Positions 12,603 through 15,764 of a DNA stretch of 15,764 bases are shown piece after piece; positions within the stretch are counted from its first letter, which is position 1; every line of letters starts with the position of its first letter. Made by a program: the position numbers and the translations under genes. The notes beneath the pieces were generated by a model. The model was not told where the DNA came from. It saw only the letters and a program-made list of their open reading frames with translations, and did not search any database. Source of the stretch: JBFYKJ01 sp041306005 (lineage in GTDB: Archaea > Altiarchaeota > Altiarchaeia > JAFGQM01); the NCBI GenBank assembly GCA_041306005.1, contig JBFYKJ010000092.1, positions 1 to 15,764 of the forward strand, in the 5' to 3' direction.

Positions 12603-14633
12603 TCACTTGACTATCATCCCTTTCCCGGCGGGAATCCACTTCTGTATGTCGCTGAGGTTTGCCTTCTTTATCCTCTGGCCGTCTTCTTTATCGGTCTTCC
12701 TTAAAATACCGGCCTTTATCTCCCGGGCAAGCTCCCCCGACTTCATGTCCCCCACGCCGATTTTCATTATGTATTTCGACCTGCTCTTGACGGCGTCTAT
12801 CGGGCCGCCTATGACAGTCACAAGTCCCGAGTCCTCGGTCTTGAAACCGACAGCCATCTTCAGCGCTATCCCCTTGAACCACTCGCGCTCGCCCCGGATG
12901 ACAAAGGCGCCCTTTGTCAGGTACTCCCCGCTCTGCGCCGTTTTCGTCACTTGGTCGGGCCTGACCGCATACACATCCACGCTCCCAAAGCCGTCGTTCC
13001 AGCCGCTCGAGTAGCAGGCTGCAGCCTCGGCAGTCTCTTTCTTGGTCGATTCCGGCAGCTTCCCGCCCCGTGCATTTTTCACCACGAAGAACGGCGCGCC
13101 CCGAACGTCCGCGTGGAAGACTATGTCGTTCGGCTCCACATGGTGCTTGACGAGAAGCTCGTTGCTCTCGGCGTCCTTTCCCCCTATCACCAAATACCCG
13201 TCGCTTGAGTAGAACCACCTGAACTTCTCATACCATTCGGTTTTTTTCTTCTCGACGGGGCCCTGCTCGCTTGCCCTCTTCTCGGCGATTTTTTTCCTTC
13301 TCCTCAATTCCGCAAGGTCCCTCTCGCTCTTCTTTATCGCGCCCTGCGTGCCTTCCAGTTTCCCCCTGGCCTTCTTTGACTTGTCGTAGTAATACGACGC
13401 GTTGTCCTGGACCGACTTATCAATCGAGATACCTACCTTCTTCCCGACGCCGAGATCCATCTCAAATTCCCTGTCCCCGGGGTTTGGGACCTCAACGCCG
13501 CTCTCCTGCAGGAACGCCACCCAGTTCTTCCCCTCCTTTTTTGCCCTCTTTATCCCATCTAATATGCCCCGCACCTCGCTGAACCTCGCGTATATCGCAT
13601 CCCCGATGGCCTTTGACTCCAGGTACTCGGAGTCCATCGCGCCAAGGGCGCCCTTCTGCCTTTCAAGCCTGCCTTCAAGGCTGCCTATCTCATCCTCGTA
13701 ATCGCTGGTGGCTTCGCCCTGGTCCTCTTCGGCCCTTACCCGGGTGAAGTACTCATCGACGGCCTCGTTGAACGAGTCTTTATAATCCTTCCTTAAACTC
13801 TGGTAGCTAACCATCTCGAACGGCACGACGTCTTCGGGCCTCTCGCGCGAGACGATGCTCGCCTTTGTCTGCGACTCGAGCATGCGCCTCAGCTCAGCAT
13901 ACGCATTCTCGCTCCTCGCCCGGTCGGCGAACTCCTCGGGCCGGATACCCGCGCGGGTTATGAGCTCGTTGGCATAAGTCCCGCCGAGGCCCACCCTAGA
14001 CGCCAGTATCTTGACTATCTCCCTCTTCTCGGCCATCGCGACCGAGAAGTCGCTTTGCGACATCGCGGGCACGTCCGCAGTCTCCGGCGGGTATTTGTAG
14101 GGTATCCCCACTTTCAGCGTCCGATCCTTCCACTCCTGGCCCTCGAGGACCGCGACTATGACACCTTCTTCGTCCGCGAATATGACATTCCCCCGGCTGA
14201 AGAATTCAAATATGAACCTGCCCCTGCCCTCAAGCCGCATCTCGACTATCCGGTCGAAGCGGTGCTGGGCGACTGAGGAAACGACCCCGCCGTTCGCCGC
14301 TTTCCTAAGGAGCATCGCGAAGGCGCCGGGCTTCTTCGGGACCTCTTTTTCGAACTTAGTTATGCAGAGGTAGTTCGGGTCTATGACAAGGTCGAGCTTC
14401 CCGGGCTGGTTTGGGGCCTTCTTCTCGGACTCATTCTCGCTTTCTTCGGCGGCGCTCCCGGCGCCCGCAGCGCTTGACTCCTCGCCCACCGCTCCCGCTT
14501 TCCCCGCACGCAGGGCTATGAGCAGCTCCCTCTCGCCCGTTTGGTAGACCTTATCTACCCGCGCGCCCGTTAGCCTGGCTGACAATTCCTTCGCAAGGAA
14601 GTAGATGTCCAGGCTGCTTAGCTGAGTCTTCAT
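12603..14633 (-). CDS. rqcH: NFACT-family ribosome quality-control protein (RqcH/NEMF/Rqc2 homologue)
   Basis: Binds stalled large subunits carrying peptidyl-tRNA and, in homologues, adds C-terminal Ala (or Ala/Thr) tails that mark the peptide for decay. It has 676 residues with the full domain order. NFACT-N holds MKTQLSSLDIYFLAKEL and the conserved Asp127-Arg128 of HRFDRIV. A helix-hairpin-helix lies around VGLGGTYANELITRAGI (214-230). Coiled-coil arms run about 310-365 and 425-465. The NFACT-R domain starts at WYEKFRWFYSSDGYLVIGG (467-485) with FHADVRGAPFFVVKN (506-520) and VYAVRPDQVTK. A low-complexity acidic Ala/Glu/Ser insertion (about 43-78) splits the N-terminal domain. The start at ATG 14633 gives the family N-terminus, with a TATA box 29 bases upstream. 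First gene of an operon with the ankyrin-like, aroE and PAP2 genes. Confidence 0.94.
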   Translation of the reverse strand: MKTQLSSLDIYFLAKELSARLTGARVDKVYQTGERELLIALRAGKAGAVGEESSAAGAGSAAEESENESEKKAPNQPGKLDLVIDPNYLCITKFEKEVPKKPGAFAMLLRKAANGGVVSSVAQHRFDRIVEMRLEGRGRFIFEFFSRGNVIFADEEGVIVAVLEGQEWKDRTLKVGIPYKYPPETADVPAMSQSDFSVAMAEKREIVKILASRVGLGGTYANELITRAGIRPEEFADRARSENAYAELRRMLESQTKASIVSRERPEDVVPFEMVSYQSLRKDYKDSFNEAVDEYFTRVRAEEDQGEATSDYEDEIGSLEGRLERQKGALGAMDSEYLESKAIGDAIYARFSEVRGILDGIKRAKKEGKNWVAFLQESGVEVPNPGDREFEMDLGVGKKVGISIDKSVQDNASYYYDKSKKARGKLEGTQGAIKKSERDLAELRRRKKIAEKRASEQGPVEKKKTEWYEKFRWFYSSDGYLVIGGKDAESNELLVKHHVEPNDIVFHADVRGAPFFVVKNARGGKLPESTKKETAEAAACYSSGWNDGFGSVDVYAVRPDQVTKTAQSGEYLTKGAFVIRGEREWFKGIALKMAVGFKTEDSGLVTVIGGPIDAVKSRSKYIMKIGVGDMKSGELAREIKAGILRKTDKEDGQRIKKANLSDIQKWIPAGKGMIVK

Positions 14634-14658
14634 TGTAACTATAGCAGAATAAGCCTTC

Positions 14659-14666
14659 CTATATTT
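14659..14666 (-). promoter_or_regulatory. Putative TATA box of the rqcH operon
   Basis: The minus strand reads AAATATAG, centred about 29 bases before ATG 14633. It predicts a leaderless operon mRNA. Confidence 0.45.
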
Positions 14667-14693
14667 GCCGGGCGGGCGTTAAATACCGAGCCG

Positions 14694-14717
14694 CTGCCGC
14701 CGGATGCCCGGCCGCAG
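14694..14717 (-). terminator. Hairpin between tfb and rqcH
   Basis: Ten-base arms 14694-14703 and 14708-14717 pair with a single mismatch around a four-base loop (GCAT on the minus strand). It lies 40 bases after the tfb stop and about 30 bases before the rqcH TATA box. No T-tract follows, so the role (3' end structure or boundary) is uncertain. Confidence 0.35.
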
Positions 14718-14756
14718 CTAGGCATGGTGTCCGGTTAAAGAAACGGCGTAGGGAAC

Positions 14757-15407
14757 TCAGCAGGCCGCCGCCTTCCTCATGGCGAGCAGTTTTTTCCCGA
14801 GGCACTCCTCGAGCTCGCGGTACCTGTTCCTTATAGTCACCTGCGTCACGCCCGAGATCTCGGCGATGTCCTTCTGGGAAGTCTCTATCCTCTCGATGTC
14901 GGAAGCCAAACAGATGCACGCCGCGGCGACGCCCGCGGGGCCCTTCCCACTTATCGCGCCGGAGCGCTTGACTATGGTTATTATGTCCTCGGCCCTCTTG
15001 ACCGTGTGCTTCGACAGCCTCATCTCGACTGCGAATTTCTGCACGTAGTCGACAGGAGTCGTGGGCGGGATGTGCATCGCCATCTTCTTTATCAGGTAGC
15101 GGTACACCTTGTTTATGGAGCGGTAATCTATTTTCAAAACGTCGCATATCTTATGGAGGGTGAGGGGTATCATCCTTGTCCTGCACACGACATAGATGAG
15201 GGCGGTTATCACCTTCTCGTCCTGTTTGTACTTGGTAAGGCCGCTTGATTTCGCGTCCTCGTACATGTCCTGTACTTCGTACATGACGTCGTCGTCAAGG
15301 TCCAGGAGCGATGCCTGGCGGAAGATCTCTTTATCCACCGACAGCACAGGCTTCTCCTGTTCCGGCTCGCCAACGCGTATCTTTACCTTGTATGCCTTTC
15401 CACCCAT
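14757..15407 (-). CDS. tfb: TFB core (TFIIB-like) lacking the zinc ribbon and B-reader
   Basis: Archaeal transcription factor B bridges TBP-DNA and RNA polymerase. The 216-residue protein has both cyclin folds. Repeat 1 is about 38-108 (TALIYVVCRTRMIPLTLHKI). Repeat 2 is about 118-206 and begins PVDYVQKFAVEM, with GKGPAGVAAA and the BRE-recognition helix VTQVTIRNRYREL (187-199). Normal TFBs have about 300 residues, with an N-terminal zinc ribbon that docks on polymerase and a B-reader. Here only about 37 polar residues precede repeat 1, with no cysteine pair. An in-frame TAA lies 24 bases before ATG 15407, so no upstream extension is missed. It sits downstream of gar1, the usual place of tfb in many euryarchaea. 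It may be a repressor-like or specialised TFB, or may work with a separate ribbon protein. A short transcript leader is likely. Confidence 0.88.
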   Translation of the reverse strand: MGGKAYKVKIRVGEPEQEKPVLSVDKEIFRQASLLDLDDDVMYEVQDMYEDAKSSGLTKYKQDEKVITALIYVVCRTRMIPLTLHKICDVLKIDYRSINKVYRYLIKKMAMHIPPTTPVDYVQKFAVEMRLSKHTVKRAEDIITIVKRSGAISGKGPAGVAAACICLASDIERIETSQKDIAEISGVTQVTIRNRYRELEECLGKKLLAMRKAAAC

Positions 15408-15424
15408 CTTACCAAAAAGTCCCC

Positions 15425-15433
15425 GAATTTATG
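15425..15433 (-). promoter_or_regulatory. Putative TATA box of tfb
   Basis: The minus strand reads CATAAATTC, centred about 22 bases before the tfb ATG in the 112-base gap after gar1. This would allow tfb to be transcribed apart from gar1, starting at or near its ATG. Confidence 0.35.
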
Positions 15434-15519
15434 TGAGCGTGATGAAAAACCCGCGATTCCAGATATCCGATTCTTGATGCCCTATTATTCCCCAAGTCCC
15501 AAGCGGGTCTGGCTATGCC

Positions 15520-15747
15520 CTAAGCGATCTCGATTGCGGGCTTGACCGCAATGGCCTTCCCCTGCAGCCCGGCGACGTCGCCGGAGACCACCGCATAAGG
15601 CGATGCGACAGGCCCTATGATGTCCACGACCTTGCCGACCTTGCGGCCGTCCTCGGTGAACACCTCCCGGTTCATCTCGGGAACGGTGGTAAGCTTGACT
15701 ATCAGCTTGTCCCCCACAGCCCTAAAACCGGTGCCTATTACATCCAT
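15520..15747 (-). CDS. gar1: H/ACA ribonucleoprotein subunit Gar1
   Basis: Small beta-barrel protein of H/ACA ribonucleoproteins, which guide pseudouridylation of rRNA; it binds Cbf5 and aids product turnover. It has 75 residues, typical of the archaeal core without eukaryotic Gly/Arg arms. Family marks are an N-terminal beta strand GTGFRAVGDKLIVKL, EDGRKVGKVVDIIGPVASPYAVV (31-53, the most conserved stretch) and a closing GLQGKAIAV. The start at ATG 15747 is 17 bases from the window edge, so upstream signals are not visible. The next gene on the strand is tfb. Confidence 0.92.
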   Translation of the reverse strand: MDVIGTGFRAVGDKLIVKLTTVPEMNREVFTEDGRKVGKVVDIIGPVASPYAVVSGDVAGLQGKAIAVKPAIEIA

Positions 15748-15764
15748 TTCGTGTTTGTTATCCC

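Noticed and set aside
14634..14756. Possible tRNA or structured RNA between rqcH and tfb
   Set aside because: There is a local hairpin, but no cloverleaf and no T-loop consensus on either strand; the rqcH promoter explains the AT-rich part.
15432..15500. Possible C/D box guide RNA on the plus strand (GTGATGA at about 15439, TGATG at about 15475)
   Set aside because: The first motif matches box C, but D and D' boxes are not CTGA, the spacing to the next box is too long, and there is no terminal stem. The region also holds the tfb promoter.

Overview
The window is archaeal chromosome. The evidence is a set of archaeal information-processing genes: a TFB core, Gar1, RIO1 kinase beside a Pno1/Krr1-type KH protein, and an archaeal-size NFACT/RqcH protein. 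Others are an archaeal short-chain isoprenyl diphosphate synthase, AT-rich TATA-like boxes about 25-35 bases upstream of many starts, and the absence of consistent Shine-Dalgarno sites. The DNA is GC-rich and densely coded. Small genes, several unrecognised membrane proteins and a TFB without its zinc ribbon would fit a DPANN lineage such as Micrarchaeota. That placement is inference and cannot be settled from this window. No mobile element, CRISPR array, rRNA or tRNA was found.

Layout. 3-143: the Asp-rich 3' end of a gene entering from the left. 211-1877: divergent idsA (isoprenoid lipid precursor) and hisH (histidine pathway). 1982-4232: three tandem Yip1-like membrane proteins on the minus strand. 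4442-4945: a small alanine/isoleucine-rich membrane protein with a strong-looking promoter and a double hairpin terminator. 5159-6727: a ribosome-maturation operon, RIO1 kinase then KH protein. 6874-9309: argS, a small zinc ribbon protein and a four-helix membrane protein. 9358-10641: an unrecognised basic protein with an N-terminal helix-turn-helix-like segment. 10692-14633: a compact minus-strand operon, rqcH, ankyrin-like gene, aroE and a PAP2 phosphatase. 14757-15747: gar1 and tfb.

How the genes work together. gar1, RIO1, KH, argS and rqcH serve ribosome maturation, tRNA charging and ribosome-associated quality control. idsA and perhaps the PAP2 phosphatase act in polyprenyl/lipid chemistry. 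hisH and aroE are single steps of amino acid pathways whose other genes lie elsewhere.

The most unusual feature is a recurring architecture at gene 3' ends. Short tandem duplications of 24-29 bases, different in sequence at each locus, overlap or closely follow stop codons. They occur at hisH, the 4442-4945 gene, the KH gene, argS and the PAP2 gene. They are found at three of the four convergent gene junctions and often repeat the stop codon itself. In one case the second copy is a perfect GNRA-loop hairpin followed by a T-tract. The second notable point is the TFB: it has both cyclin folds and the BRE-reading helix but no zinc ribbon or B-reader, and an in-frame stop just upstream rules out a missed extension.
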